Shown: one piece after another, positions 9,080 to 18,231 of the stretch
How the letters are laid out: each line of letters starts with the position of its first letter
Numbering within the stretch: the stretch's first letter is position 1
Assembly: GCF_001302565.1 (NCBI RefSeq)
Contig: NZ_CP012750.1
Span: 2,356,001 to 2,420,000, forward strand
DNA from: Glutamicibacter halophytocola
GTDB lineage: Bacteria > Actinomycetota > Actinomycetes > Actinomycetales > Micrococcaceae
DNA: 64,000 bases
Direction of reading: 5' to 3'
Program-made: the position numbers and the translations under genes
Notes under the pieces: generated by a model
Told to the model about the DNA's origin: nothing
Seen by the model: only the letters and a program-made list of their open reading frames with translations
Database searches by the model: none

Positions 9080-10708
9080 TTACTTGCTCAGTACGCCCAG
9101 GCGGAACTTGAATGATGCATCCAAGGTCTTGTCGACGTCCTTGACGTCCTTGCCTGCGACGGCTACCTGTGAACCCTGCAGCAGCGGCAGCGTGGAGAGA
9201 TCCTCAGCTACCATGGTCTGCAGTTTCCCGATCGCCGCGGTTCGCTCGCCAGCGTCGGTCATGCCGCGCTGGTCAGCGATCAGCTTGTCGACCTCTGGAT
9301 TGTCGTAGTTGTTCGACAGGAAGTTGTCCTTGGCGAAGAACGGCGAGAGGTAGTTGTCGGCATCCGAGTAGTCCGGGAACCAGCCCAGCTGGTAGGCCGG
9401 GTAGTCGGTGACGCGCTGCTTCTGGTAGGTCACCCATTCGGTGGACTTCAGATCGACGTCGAACAGGCCATCGGCCTCCAGCTGCTTTTCAACCAGTGCG
9501 TACTCGTCACCGGAATTCGGACCGTAGTGGTCCGGGTTGTACTGCAGGGCCAGCTTGACCGGAGTGTCCACACCTGCATCTTCCAGCACCTTCTTGGCTT
9601 TGGCGGCATCTGGCTTGCCGTCGGTCCCGTACAGGTCCTTGAGCGGTTCGGCTGCCCCGGTGAAGCCCTGCGGAACATAGGAGTATGCCGGGGTGTAGGT
9701 GTCCTTGTAGACGTTCTTCGCGATTGCTTCGCGGTCAACCAGATGGGCCGCTGCCTGGCGGACAGCCAGGGACTTTGCCTCATCGGCATCGGCAGTCTTG
9801 GCGCCGTATGGCATGGTGTCGAAGTTGAAGACGATGTAGCGCAATTCACCACCTGGCCCCTTGTGCACGGCCAGGTTCTCGTCCTTGCCAAGATCCTCGA
9901 TATCAGTTGGCGTCAGCGAACGCCAGGCGACATCGATCTTGCCTTCCTGGACCTCAAGCTTGAGGTTGTTGGCATCCGCGTAGTACTTGATCGCGGCCTT
10001 GCTGTTGGCCGGCTTTCCAAGCACGCCCGCGTAGGAGTCGTTGGCGCTGAACGAGATCAGGTTGTTCTTGCTGTAGGAATCAATGACGTACTGTCCGCCA
10101 AAGGCCTTGCCTTCAACGATCTTCTGGTCTTCCAGGAGCTTGTCCGCCGGGAAGACTTCGTCATCGACGATCGGGCCAACTGGCGAGGTGAGCACCTGCG
10201 GGAAGGTCTGGTCATTGCCGACCTTCAGCTTGAAGACGACGGTAGTGGCGTCCGGCGCTTCGATGGATTCCACGTTGCCGAGCAGCGATGATGGTCCGTT
10301 CGGGTCGGCGATCTTCAGCTGGCGGTCAAAGGTGAACTTCACGTCCTTGGAGTCGAGGTCGTGTCCGTTGGCCCACTTCAAACCGCTCTTGAGCTTCACG
10401 GTGTATTCGGTAGGCGTAGTGAATTCCGCCGATTCTGCCAAGCTCATCGAAGGCTCGGGGCTGCCCGGCTCGGAGTTCAGCAAGAACGGGAAAATCTGGT
10501 TCATGACCATGAATGAGCCGTTGTCGTAGGAACCGGCCGGGTCAAGGGAGGTCACTTTGTCGGTGGTGCCCAAGGTGATGGGGGCGCTGGATTCGCCCGA
10601 GCCACCGGAGTTACTGTCTTCTGAGGCTGAGGTGCAACCAGTCAGAGCCAGGGCAGAAATACCCACAACGGCTGCTGCGAGTCGCAGTCCGTTCTTTGTG
10701 CGAGTCAT
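9080..10708 (-). CDS. Peptide ABC transporter substrate-binding lipoprotein (family 5)
   Basis: Extracellular solute-binding protein of 542 residues that delivers ligand to the DppBC-type permeases. A basic signal peptide leads to lipobox ALTGC (Cys about residue 24), then a Ser/Gly-rich linker. The SBP_bac_5 pattern is present: DKVTSLDPAGSYDNG, a central segment with FTFDRQLKI and VVFKLKVGNDQTFPQ, RYIVFNFDTMPYG, and the C-terminal WFPDYSDADNYLSPFF typical of this family. The ribosome site AAAGGA is 8 bases before the ATG. It is the first gene of the transporter operon; probable operators lie upstream. Confidence 0.94.
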   Translation of the reverse strand: MTRTKNGLRLAAAVVGISALALTGCTSASEDSNSGGSGESSAPITLGTTDKVTSLDPAGSYDNGSFMVMNQIFPFLLNSEPGSPEPSMSLAESAEFTTPTEYTVKLKSGLKWANGHDLDSKDVKFTFDRQLKIADPNGPSSLLGNVESIEAPDATTVVFKLKVGNDQTFPQVLTSPVGPIVDDEVFPADKLLEDQKIVEGKAFGGQYVIDSYSKNNLISFSANDSYAGVLGKPANSKAAIKYYADANNLKLEVQEGKIDVAWRSLTPTDIEDLGKDENLAVHKGPGGELRYIVFNFDTMPYGAKTADADEAKSLAVRQAAAHLVDREAIAKNVYKDTYTPAYSYVPQGFTGAAEPLKDLYGTDGKPDAAKAKKVLEDAGVDTPVKLALQYNPDHYGPNSGDEYALVEKQLEADGLFDVDLKSTEWVTYQKQRVTDYPAYQLGWFPDYSDADNYLSPFFAKDNFLSNNYDNPEVDKLIADQRGMTDAGERTAAIGKLQTMVAEDLSTLPLLQGSQVAVAGKDVKDVDKTLDASFKFRLGVLSK

Positions 10709-10732
10709 GAATCATCCTTTTCTAGATACACG

Positions 10733-10776
10733 CATGTGTGGTGATGATTAACACATGTTTCACATATCCTATGTGA
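10733..10776. promoter_or_regulatory. Palindromes upstream of the peptide-transporter operon
   Basis: A perfect 17-bp palindrome (TCACATA, three-base centre, TATGTGA) lies at 10760-10776, and a 7-bp inverted repeat (CATGTGT with ACACATG, 11-base spacer) at 10733-10757, about 25-70 bases upstream of the binding-protein start. Size and symmetry fit a dimeric repressor or activator site. No regulator gene is adjacent, so the cognate protein is unknown. Confidence 0.45.
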
Positions 10777-10864
10777 TGCGCGGCACTATTGACGAACGAT
10801 CATCGGGAATATCGGCAAAAAGTGTGCCCTCGGTCGTACCTCGTTGTGCTTGGGACCACGGGGA

Positions 10865-10892
10865 TTTTCGGCGATGCCGGCACCGCCGAAAA
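10865..10892. promoter_or_regulatory. Hairpin in the divergent region
   Basis: Nine-bp perfect inverted repeat (TTTTCGGCG with CGCCGAAAA, 10-base loop) between the divergent peptide-transporter operon and the small protein at 10930. It could be an operator or a transcript-end structure; the A/T ends resemble a factor-independent terminator but no gene ends here. Confidence 0.35.
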
Positions 10893-10929
10893 ATTCTTAC
10901 CGCGCGTATTCCCCGGTGGCATAAGCTAG

Positions 10930-11295
10930 ATGACAATGATGACTCGTAGAGACGCGGCAATCGCGTTAGATATCCCTGTAGAGATGGCCAAGCGCCATGG
11001 CGTACCTTCGCGCATGTCTGAAGCAGAATTCCGGGAGTTGAACACCAACCCGCCTGCGTGGCTGGTCCAGTCAAGGGCCAACCGAACTGGCAAACGCCCG
11101 GTATGGGTTCACCTGGTATGCGAAGTCTGCGGGTTCAGCGAATATGAGCGCCCGAAGAAGTGGTGGCCGACCTTCGACTTTGTGCATTGCCACAGCCACT
11201 CCCCTGCCCAGCTTCCAAAGCTGGAAGCCGGCAAGACTCGCGTTGAGTACCAAGACATTTCAGCACATATGTTTGGCATCGTTGACGAGGACTAG
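10930..11295 (+). CDS. Conserved small protein with Cys/His cluster, unknown function
   Basis: A 121-residue protein. The N-terminal 35 residues (RRDAAIALDIPVEMAKRHGVPSR) look like a small helical region; the core contains NRTGKRPVWVHLVCEVCGF, RPKKWWPTFDFVHCHSHSP and ends with GIVDED. The CxxC plus later Cys/His residues suggest metal binding, but I do not recognise a named domain and give no function. The ATG is preceded by a TAAGCT-like box only a few bases upstream and by no ribosome site, so the transcript may be leaderless. A strong hairpin terminator follows. Confidence 0.75.
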   Translation: MTMMTRRDAAIALDIPVEMAKRHGVPSRMSEAEFRELNTNPPAWLVQSRANRTGKRPVWVHLVCEVCGFSEYERPKKWWPTFDFVHCHSHSPAQLPKLEAGKTRVEYQDISAHMFGIVDED

Positions 11296-11335
11296 CCAAG
11301 AGCAAGATTCATGCCTTCGATAATGAAAAGGGCAT

Positions 11336-11386
11336 AAAAATGCCTCCGGGAGCAGATGCCAACGCATCCGGTCCCGGAGGTATTTT
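11336..11386. terminator. Bidirectional terminator between convergent genes
   Basis: Perfect 9-bp stem CCTCCGGGA (11343-11351) with its complement (11372-11380), flanked by an A run on the left and a T run on the right. It can end both the plus-strand small gene and the minus-strand mnmA gene. Confidence 0.85.
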
Positions 11387-11392
11387 GCTGTA

Positions 11393-12529
11393 TTAGCGGA
11401 CCTTTTCGGAGTCCCAAGCGCTCGAACGAGCCGAATCGATGGTGGCCTGTCCAAGCACTCGGCTGCCCTGGTAAACCACCATGGTCTGGCCGGGCGCTAC
11501 TCCGCGCATGCCTTCCGGCAAGTTGACGACCAGTTCGTCGTGCCCTTCTTCAGAACGCTCCATGTGCGCCACGGCTTCTACGGGATCGCCATGGGCACGG
11601 ACCTGGACCATGCAGCTGAACTTCTCGCCGGTGAATACCTCGGCGATAGGCAAGCCGGCCCATGAGATGCGGATTCCGCGTAGCTGGTCTACGGCCAGCA
11701 GAGCCTCCGGTCCGACGATCACCTTGTTTTCCTTCGGGCGGATTTCCAGCACAAAGCGCGGCTTTCCGTCGGAAGCCGGGCGGCCCAGGCGCAATCCCTT
11801 GCGCTGGCCCACGGTGAAGGCCTGGGCGCCTTCGTGCTCGCCAAGTGGATTGCCCTCATGGTCTACGATCTCGCCCGGCTTCATTTCGATGCGCTCTGCG
11901 AGCCACCCTCGGGTGTCGCCGTCCGGGATGAAGCAGATGTCGTAGCTATCAGGCTTATTGGCTACGGTCAGGCCACGGGCGGCGGCTTCGGCGCGGACTT
12001 CGGCTTTGGATGGGGTTTCGGCCAGCGGGAACATGCAATGCTCCAGCTGTTCGTGGGTCAGCACGCCCAGAACATAGGACTGGTCCTTGGCCCAGTCAGC
12101 TGCTCGATGCAGCTGGGGCGCGCCGTCCTCGTCACGCAGGACCTTGGCGTAGTGGCCGGTGCACACTGCGTCAAAGCCCAAGGCCAACGCCTTCTCCAGC
12201 AGCGCAGCGAACTTGATCTTCTCGTTGCAACGCATGCAAGGGTTCGGGGTGCGTCCTGCTTCGTATTCATCCACGAAGTCCTGTACGACGTCTTCTGCGA
12301 AGCGGTCGGAGAAGTCCCACACGTAGAACGGGATACCCAATTTATCGCAGGCGCGCCACGCATCATTGGAGTCTTCGACGGTGCAGCAACCACGCGAACC
12401 AGTGCGCAAAGTTCCTGGCATGCGCGAAAGCGCCAAGTGCACGCCGACGACGTCGTGGCCGGCTTCAACTGCGCGGGCCGCGGCTACTGCCGAGTCCACG
12501 CCTCCGGACATCGCTGCTAGTACCTTCAT
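11393..12529 (-). CDS. mnmA: tRNA-specific 2-thiouridylase MnmA
   Basis: Thiolates U34 of the Lys, Glu and Gln tRNAs using sulfur relayed from a cysteine desulfurase. The 378-residue protein has the PP-loop [14 protein letters not shown], the first catalytic Cys region [19 protein letters not shown], the second Cys in [13 protein letters not shown], and the C-terminal beta-barrel segment [12 protein letters not shown]. All active-site elements are visible. Its start overlaps the stop of the upstream desulfurase gene by four bases (ATGA), which supports direct partnership. Confidence 0.96.
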   Translation of the reverse strand: MKVLAAMSGGVDSAVAAARAVEAGHDVVGVHLALSRMPGTLRTGSRGCCTVEDSNDAWRACDKLGIPFYVWDFSDRFAEDVVQDFVDEYEAGRTPNPCMRCNEKIKFAALLEKALALGFDAVCTGHYAKVLRDEDGAPQLHRAADWAKDQSYVLGVLTHEQLEHCMFPLAETPSKAEVRAEAAARGLTVANKPDSYDICFIPDGDTRGWLAERIEMKPGEIVDHEGNPLGEHEGAQAFTVGQRKGLRLGRPASDGKPRFVLEIRPKENKVIVGPEALLAVDQLRGIRISWAGLPIAEVFTGEKFSCMVQVRAHGDPVEAVAHMERSEEGHDELVVNLPEGMRGVAPGQTMVVYQGSRVLGQATIDSARSSAWDSEKVR

Positions 12530-13761
12530 CGTGTAAAACCTGTTCCTGCCGTGTGGATGCTGCTTTCATCGGCTGCCATGCCAGCCTTTTTTGCCCGTGC
12601 ATATGCTTCGGGCAAAGCGTCTATTAATGCGTCAACGTCAGAACGCGTCGATGTATGCCCCAATGTGAAGCGTTGCACACTTCGTGCGCTGCGCGCATCG
12701 CGTCCCATGGCCAATAAAACATGCGAGGGTTGCGGAACGCCAGCGGTGCACGCTGAGCCAGTGGATGATGCGATTCCGAACATGTCCAAGAGGAAGAGCA
12801 ACGAATCGCCCTCGCATTCCGGGAACGTGAAATGAAGGTTCCCCGGAAGCCTCTTGCCTTCGTTGGCGGCATCGCGGGGGCCGTTGAGGACCGCTTCAGG
12901 AATCATCTCAGAAATGCGCTGCACTGCGTACTCGCGCAATTCACTCAGCCGCGAAGACTCGTCATCCAGCTGCGCCCGTACCGCCGTCGCGGCTGCGGCA
13001 AAACCCGCCGCACTAGCTGCGTTAAGCGTTCCCGACCGCAGCTTCCGTTCATGACCGCCGCCATGCTGCACCGGGGTGAGCACGATGTCCCGGCGCACCA
13101 GCAAACCGCCGATGCCCACTGGCCCGCCAATCTTGTGCGCGCTGATAGCCATGGTGGCGAGGTGGGATTCTGCAAAGTTCACGTCCACTGCGCCGAAAGC
13201 CTGCACCGCGTCCGAATGCACCGGAATGCCATATTGGGATGCCAGCGCGGCAAAATCGGCTACCGGTTGCACGGTGCCCACCTCGTTATTTGCCCACATC
13301 AATGTGGCCAGGGCAATCTGTTCGTGATGCTGTTCAAAAAGCGACGCCGCAGTTGAAAGATCCACGACCCCGTCCTGATCCACTGGAAGCCACAGTAGGG
13401 TCGCGTTTTCATGTTCTTCAAGCCACATAGCGGTATCCAGTACCGCGTGGTGCTCTATTCCGGTTAGCGCGATAGTACGCGCCTGGTCGTTGGCGGCGAC
13501 GCGGTTCCAGAACAAGCCCTTGATGGCCAAATTGTCAGACTCCGTACCACCCGAAGTGAAAATCAGCTCGCTCAAGTGCGCGCCGGCGGCCTGGGCGACA
13601 GCGAGGCGGGCATCATCCACGGCCCTGTTGGCACGGCGTCCAGCGCCATGCAAGGACGAGGGGTTGCCGGTGCGCGCGTACTGCTCAGTGATGGCAGCCA
13701 AGGCGGCAGGATTCAGATCGGTGGTTGCCGCGTGATCCAGGTATACGGCGGAAGTATTCAT
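12526..13761 (-). CDS. Cysteine desulfurase (IscS/NifS family)
   Basis: PLP enzyme that removes sulfur from cysteine and supplies it as persulfide. In the 411-residue sequence the family start [16 protein letters not shown], the PLP lysine in [12 protein letters not shown], and the sulfur-accepting Cys in [18 protein letters not shown] are all present. A ribosome site AAAGGG precedes the ATG. It is coupled to mnmA, so its main job is probably tRNA thiolation, though Fe-S cluster supply is also possible; no SUF/ISC genes are in the window. The last 10 residues after the conserved core are probably disordered. Confidence 0.94.
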   Translation of the reverse strand: MNTSAVYLDHAATTDLNPAALAAITEQYARTGNPSSLHGAGRRANRAVDDARLAVAQAAGAHLSELIFTSGGTESDNLAIKGLFWNRVAANDQARTIALTGIEHHAVLDTAMWLEEHENATLLWLPVDQDGVVDLSTAASLFEQHHEQIALATLMWANNEVGTVQPVADFAALASQYGIPVHSDAVQAFGAVDVNFAESHLATMAISAHKIGGPVGIGGLLVRRDIVLTPVQHGGGHERKLRSGTLNAASAAGFAAAATAVRAQLDDESSRLSELREYAVQRISEMIPEAVLNGPRDAANEGKRLPGNLHFTFPECEGDSLLFLLDMFGIASSTGSACTAGVPQPSHVLLAMGRDARSARSVQRFTLGHTSTRSDVDALIDALPEAYARAKKAGMAADESSIHTAGTGFTR

Positions 13762-13781
13762 AACCCTTTAATGGTACGGCT

Positions 13782-14600
13782 TTACCGCCCCTCGTTTGAA
13801 TGGCCAATGCGTGTGAATTGGCCGACCTCAATGGTTTCAAGGCCAGGATTTTCTAGGACCGCCTCGATCAGCGCCGCAGGCCCGCCGAGAAGGGTGCAGT
13901 CATCGTAAGGCTCAGTTGAGAGCATCCAGCTGCGATCCGCCGGGAAAGCCAGGGCCGGTCGCTGGCGTTGTGCTCCGTCCACCGTTTCGGCCCACAGCGG
14001 GTGTGCCAGGAACTGCGCATCGGCTTCGAACAGGTGATAGTTCCGGTATCCGCCACCCAATTCCAGTGGTGCCGCGTTCAAGATTTCTGGCCCGAATGCC
14101 GGCTTTTGGGCCTCGGCCAACGCCGTTTGGTACGCTTCCCGATTCTCTTCATCGCTCAGCTGCGGATCCGGCTCTTGCTCGATTTGGATTCTCTCGCCAC
14201 CCTCAATGAAGGCATACCCGGCCCACAACCCGACAACATATTCCTGTTCTGGCCTGGCGCCATGGATGAGGGTATCGATGAGCGATTGCCATTGCTGCTC
14301 TGGAAGCTGATCTAGCGGCAAGTCGGTGTCTACCCACGCGTCTTCTTCCACCGGATCGCCTTGGGCGTCCAAACCGGCCACAGTTTCAAACAAGTCTGCC
14401 GCGGTAATGATGTGGTTGCGGCTCTGGGCTACAGTCCCCCAGTTGACCAGTTGGTCGTCTTCGTCCAGAGCTGGGTGCAAGATCCGAACGTATCGTTCGT
14501 AGCCTTCCGGAACCTGTGCCACCACAGTTGAGGGATCCGCCGACGAGCAGGCCGAGGCAATCCATTGGCCTTGCTCTGCTGAAATATGTGAAAACTGCAT
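13782..14600 (-). CDS. Conserved hypothetical protein
   Basis: A 272-residue acidic, soluble protein without signal or membrane segment. It begins MQFSHISAEQGQWI; other recognisable stretches are PEGYERYVRILHPALD, a central VVGLWAGYAFIEGGE, and a C-terminal SWMLSTEPYDDCTLLGGP. The pattern (a Trp-rich mid region and a final substrate-like loop) recurs in uncharacterised actinobacterial proteins, but I cannot assign a family. The AAGGA ribosome site is four bases before the ATG. It lies 20 bases upstream of the desulfurase start on the same strand and may be co-transcribed with it. Confidence 0.75.
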   Translation of the reverse strand: MQFSHISAEQGQWIASACSSADPSTVVAQVPEGYERYVRILHPALDEDDQLVNWGTVAQSRNHIITAADLFETVAGLDAQGDPVEEDAWVDTDLPLDQLPEQQWQSLIDTLIHGARPEQEYVVGLWAGYAFIEGGERIQIEQEPDPQLSDEENREAYQTALAEAQKPAFGPEILNAAPLELGGGYRNYHLFEADAQFLAHPLWAETVDGAQRQRPALAFPADRSWMLSTEPYDDCTLLGGPAALIEAVLENPGLETIEVGQFTRIGHSNEGR

Positions 14601-14713
14601 GTCCTTAGCCTAGCCATGTCCATGTGTGAATTCTGCTTTGGGAATGCGGTCGGTGGTATGAATGAATAAATACCTCGTGACCCGCGACGTTTACTGCAAG
14701 GGAGCTTTCATCG

Positions 14714-15640
14714 ATGTTCAGGCCTGAGTTGCTAGATCCCATCCACGAGTTTTCTCGGCAATCCATCGATTTCTCTCGAAGAATAGCCATCATGGCAGTG
14801 ATCAACCGCACCCCGGATTCCTTCTACGATGCCGGGTCCACCTTTGGACTTGACCAGGCCGTGTCCGCAGCTTTGCAGGCTGTCAATGACGGCGCCGATT
14901 GGGTTGATATCGGGGGCGTGCCCTTCTCGCCCGGGCCTGAGCTTGCGTGGGAAGAGGAAGCCGAGCGAATTGTCCCCGTCATACAGGCTGTTCGAGAATA
15001 CAGCGACGCGATCATTTCAGCGGACACTTTTCAGCCCAGGGTTGCCCAGGCGGCTATCGATGCCGGCGCCGATGTCATCAATGACACTACCGGCCTTGCC
15101 TATCCCGAACTGGCAGAAGTCGTCGCCAAGAACAATGTGCATTTGGTGATAACCCACTCGCTGGCAAAGCCTCGAACGATTTACCCTCGACCGCATTATG
15201 CCAATGTGGTTGCGGACGTACGACAGTATTTGAAGGACAAAATTGAAGTGGCTATCGCTGCTGGAATTTCACCATCAAAAATCATTGTTGACCCGGGTCA
15301 TGACCTCAATAAAAACACACAACATACTCTTGAGATCACCAAGAATTTCCAGGCCTTTGCGGACTTGGGATTCCCGGCACTTGCCGCCGTTTCGAACAAG
15401 GACTTCATCGGCGAAACCTTGGACCTGCCAAAATCCGAGCGTACTCTCGGCTCCATGGTCGCAGCCACAATTTGCGCCATGAATGGAGCCCGAATTTTGC
15501 GCATGCACAACATCCCCGAGTCGGTGCAAACTGTTCGGCTTATTGAAGCCGCGCAGGGCTGGCGCGAGCCGGCTTACCAGATCCACAATATGGGTGATGT
15601 GAATCCGCCGGCGCATCCTGAACGAGAACCCAGCAAGTAA
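14714..15640 (+). CDS. Dihydropteroate synthase-like protein (FolP2 type)
   Basis: TIM-barrel protein of 308 residues in the pterin-binding family. Family landmarks are AIMAVINRTPDSFYD (in place of the usual NVTPDSF), WVDIGGVPFSPG, ISADTFQPRVAQAAIDAG, VINDTTGL and IIVDPGHDLNKNTQHTLE. The last motif and the VPFSPG loop differ from classical FolP (GESTRPG, DPGxGF), as in the FolP2 paralogue of mycobacteria (Rv1207), which is reported to lack dihydropteroate synthase activity. A GGGAG site lies 10 bases before the ATG. The next gene, a RibD-C reductase, starts 13 bases after the stop. A role in pterin metabolism is likely, the exact reaction is open. Confidence 0.85.
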   Translation: MFRPELLDPIHEFSRQSIDFSRRIAIMAVINRTPDSFYDAGSTFGLDQAVSAALQAVNDGADWVDIGGVPFSPGPELAWEEEAERIVPVIQAVREYSDAIISADTFQPRVAQAAIDAGADVINDTTGLAYPELAEVVAKNNVHLVITHSLAKPRTIYPRPHYANVVADVRQYLKDKIEVAIAAGISPSKIIVDPGHDLNKNTQHTLEITKNFQAFADLGFPALAAVSNKDFIGETLDLPKSERTLGSMVAATICAMNGARILRMHNIPESVQTVRLIEAAQGWREPAYQIHNMGDVNPPAHPEREPSK

Positions 15641-15653
15641 AGGAACGACATAC

Positions 15654-16391
15654 ATGCGAGCCCTGCTTCCAGAACCAAGCAACAACGTCAGCGATGAACA
15701 GTTGTTGGAACGCTATAACAGTGCACAACGCCCCTTTGTACGTTTCAACTTTGTCAGCAGCATCGATGGCAGCGCCCAAGCCGATGGCTTGTCTGCGAAA
15801 TTGGGTTCAAAGGGCGACCAGAGAATTTTCGCTCTGCTTCGCCGTCTAGCAGACGTTATTGTCGTTGGCGCCGGCACTGTCCGTGCCGAAGGCTACGAAG
15901 GAGACCTGGTTTCGGCAGAGGACCGAGAGTGGCGCACCCGCAACGGGCTATCCGCCCATCCGGCATTGGCACTAATCTCTGCCGGCTTGCATCTGGACCC
16001 CTCAGCAGAGATCTTCATCCAGTCGCCTGTTCCGGTCATCGTCTTCACCACCGTTGAAGTCACGGACGAGCAACGCGAATCCTACGGGCACGGCGTTGAG
16101 CTCATTCAGGTTTCGGAGGGGGAAGGAGGATGCGACCCCAAGGAAGTCGTAGACCACTTGACCCAGCGCGGACTGGGATTCGTTCATTGCGAGGGCGGGC
16201 CTCATATCTTCGGCCAGTTCATGGCTGCTGGCATGGTGGATTCGGCTTGCCTCAGCTACTCTCCGGTTGTCGTAGCCGGCAACGGAATGCGTATTGCAGC
16301 CCATGCCCGGCAGACATTCCAGCGCTTTTCCTTGAACCATTTATTCGAAGAAGAGAGCATGCTCTTCTGCGACTACAGGATCGGCCAATAA
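15654..16391 (+). CDS. RibD C-terminal domain reductase (DHFR-like fold)
   Basis: NAD(P)H-dependent reductase fold of 245 residues, related to the reductase half of RibD and to dihydrofolate reductase. Visible features are VRFNFVSSIDGSAQADGLSA, the nucleotide-binding region ADVIVVGAGTVRAEGYEG, and the late glycine motif FVHCEGGPHIFGQFM followed by VDSACLSYSPVVVAGNG. Stand-alone copies in mycobacteria (Rv2671) can substitute weakly for dihydrofolate reductase. Being translated directly after the FolP2-like gene (AAAGGA site) suggests joint work on a pterin or folate compound rather than riboflavin; that is inference. Confidence 0.82.
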   Translation: MRALLPEPSNNVSDEQLLERYNSAQRPFVRFNFVSSIDGSAQADGLSAKLGSKGDQRIFALLRRLADVIVVGAGTVRAEGYEGDLVSAEDREWRTRNGLSAHPALALISAGLHLDPSAEIFIQSPVPVIVFTTVEVTDEQRESYGHGVELIQVSEGEGGCDPKEVVDHLTQRGLGFVHCEGGPHIFGQFMAAGMVDSACLSYSPVVVAGNGMRIAAHARQTFQRFSLNHLFEEESMLFCDYRIGQ

Positions 16392-16701
16392 ACGCGAAGA
16401 TTCTGTCGAGGACGCGAACACTGTAGTGCAGTCCTCCTGGCAACCAGCGGTTGTTTCGACCAGTTCGCGCAAATACCCATTGCACGCTGCGGTGGCGCCA
16501 AATCCTGGACGTGATGTGGACCCGCAGCATTTCCAGCGAACGGTCGGAAAACCATGTGGTCGATCGCGACAAGATCAAAAGTCTTCACGCGAAATGTGAT
16601 CGCTGAGCTGTGAGCACAACCCGATTATTTGTGGGGCTCCATTAGCTAAACTGGAATGCACTGGCACATTGCCTTCCCATTCGAGAGGACCTATCTGGAC
16701 C
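16392..16701. other. 310-base non-coding stretch upstream of the J-domain gene
   Basis: No reading frame here carries a recognisable protein; minus-strand frames overlap the end of the upstream gene and look spurious. An AT-richer patch near 16640 (TTAGCTAAACT) is a plausible promoter for the following gene. I see no RNA gene or strong hairpin. Confidence 0.4.
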
Positions 16702-17601
16702 ATGAGCACGCCGAGCCCCTACGAAATCCTTGGTGTTGCTCCTTCGGCCAGCATGGAAGAGATCAAGATTGCTTATCGCCGGGCGGCCAGGGCAACGCAT
16801 CCCGATCTGGGTGGCAGCGAGGAAAAATTCAAGGAAGTCCAACAGGCATTTCAGGATATCTCTGTTCTGGCGAACCCTTTGAGCCACGACGAAACTTTTC
16901 AAAAGCCAGGCGAAGCACCCCGAGCCGGATTCTCCGCCCGTCCATTTGATGAGCGACTGCGCAAATCGCCCCAGCAGCCAAAGGCTCAGCTTTCTACGGA
17001 ATACGTTCCCGAGTTCTCAGATGCGTCGTTCACCTGGTTGAGCAGAGAACTTTCCGAACAGAAGATTCACGGCGAACCACGCAAGCGCGGCTTGTTCGCC
17101 AACAGGGCGCGCTTGGTCCGCGAAGCCAACACGATCAACTTGCTGAGCAAGAACGTGCTGAACGTATTGCCAGCGGCCCGCCTCGTAAATGGGGTGGCCG
17201 CACCGCACGGTGGCCACTATGACCACGTGCTGGTGGCCGGTTATCGCATGGCGGTCATCAATACTATGACGCTGCCAGAGGGCTACTACTCTTTCGACGG
17301 CAATGTGCTGCGTCATGGAAACAAGATGACCCAACCGCCCGCCTTCTCAATCTCTGCACTCCAGCGAAGCTTCATGCAGATGAACGTGATGGCATTTACC
17401 TTGGTCCTCTCCCCCAACGGGAATCGGCACGAACCGGTTATCGAATACCACCGCAATGCGAACCCGGCCCTTGCAACGACCCCAAATGTGCTCAACGCGG
17501 CTGGGCTCGTGAGGGAACTAAAGCTGTTCTTGGGATCGGGACCTACCCCAAATGTTGTCGACCGTGCGTCCTTGGCCCATTTACGCGAGGCGATGTACTG
17601 A
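16702..17601 (+). CDS. J-domain protein with degenerate nuclease-like C-terminal region
   Basis: The 299-residue protein starts with a J domain (about residues 4-65: [21 protein letters not shown] and the HPD motif in ATHPDLGG), so it should stimulate a DnaK-type ATPase. There is no Gly/Phe region and no zinc domain, so it is not DnaJ. The rest (about 115-299) has the layout of a NERD (nuclease-related) domain: [20 protein letters not shown] then [11 protein letters not shown]; the acidic residue and lysine expected in the nuclease centre (V-I-D/E-x-K) read Asn and Met, so nuclease activity is unlikely. ATG 16702 was chosen over 16669 because a GAGAGG site precedes it. Confidence 0.78.
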   Translation: MSTPSPYEILGVAPSASMEEIKIAYRRAARATHPDLGGSEEKFKEVQQAFQDISVLANPLSHDETFQKPGEAPRAGFSARPFDERLRKSPQQPKAQLSTEYVPEFSDASFTWLSRELSEQKIHGEPRKRGLFANRARLVREANTINLLSKNVLNVLPAARLVNGVAAPHGGHYDHVLVAGYRMAVINTMTLPEGYYSFDGNVLRHGNKMTQPPAFSISALQRSFMQMNVMAFTLVLSPNGNRHEPVIEYHRNANPALATTPNVLNAAGLVRELKLFLGSGPTPNVVDRASLAHLREAMY

Positions 17602-17645
17602 GTTCAATGGCGCGAATGCCCACCGGCAGCGCTTAAACTGGTTAA

Positions 17646-18107
17646 GTGTTTCGCATCGTATTCAACGCCCCAGAGATCCCGGGTAATTCCGGAAATGCCA
17701 TCCGCCTATCGGCCATTACCGGTGCCGAACTGCACTTGGTCAAGCCGCTAGGCTTCAATTTCGATGATGCCAATTTGCGTCGTGCGGGGTTGGATTACCA
17801 TGACATGGCGAACGTCACGGTCCACGAAAATCTTGACGCTGCCTTTGAAGCTTTGGGGGAAGGACGCGTTTTCGCTTTCACTTCCGAGGGCCAAACGGTC
17901 TACTCGGACATCAGCTATGAGCCAGGCGACATCTTGCTGTTCGGCAAAGAGTCATCGGGACTCAGCGCGGAAGATAAGAAGCATCCGCGTGTCACTGAAC
18001 TGGTGCGTCTGCCGATGCTGCCGGGCCGCCGGTCGCTGAATCTAGCTAATACTGCATCGATTGTTGCCTACGAGGCTTGGCGGCAGCATGGATTTGCCGG
18101 CGCTTAA
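17646..18107 (+). CDS. trmL: tRNA (cytidine/uridine-34-2'-O)-methyltransferase TrmL
   Basis: SPOUT methyltransferase that methylates the ribose at the wobble position of certain Leu tRNAs. The 153-residue single-domain protein is full length: FRIVFNAPEIPGNSGNAIR, LLFGKESSGLSAE, and the knotted SAM-binding end MLPGRRSLNLANTASIVAYEAW. The GTG start is only a few bases downstream of a TTAAACT-like box with no ribosome site, so it may be translated from a leaderless mRNA. Confidence 0.92.
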   Translation: MFRIVFNAPEIPGNSGNAIRLSAITGAELHLVKPLGFNFDDANLRRAGLDYHDMANVTVHENLDAAFEALGEGRVFAFTSEGQTVYSDISYEPGDILLFGKESSGLSAEDKKHPRVTELVRLPMLPGRRSLNLANTASIVAYEAWRQHGFAGA

Positions 18108-18231
18108 AGTACCAGTCTTCAATCGCCGCGTATACAGCTTTACCTAATCTTTATAAAGTAAGCTCTTTACTGTGCCCGTAAGCATGCGGGTATTGAACTG
18201 TGCCGACGACCTTTCGGGAGAATCCAAGACA

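Noticed and set aside
10769-11074. Minus-strand 101-residue frame upstream of the binding-protein gene
   Set aside because: Runs through the divergent control region and the start of the 121-residue gene; no ribosome site and low-complexity content.
16252-16588. Minus-strand frames in the gap after the RibD-C gene
   Set aside because: They overlap the end of that gene and show no domain; treated as non-coding.
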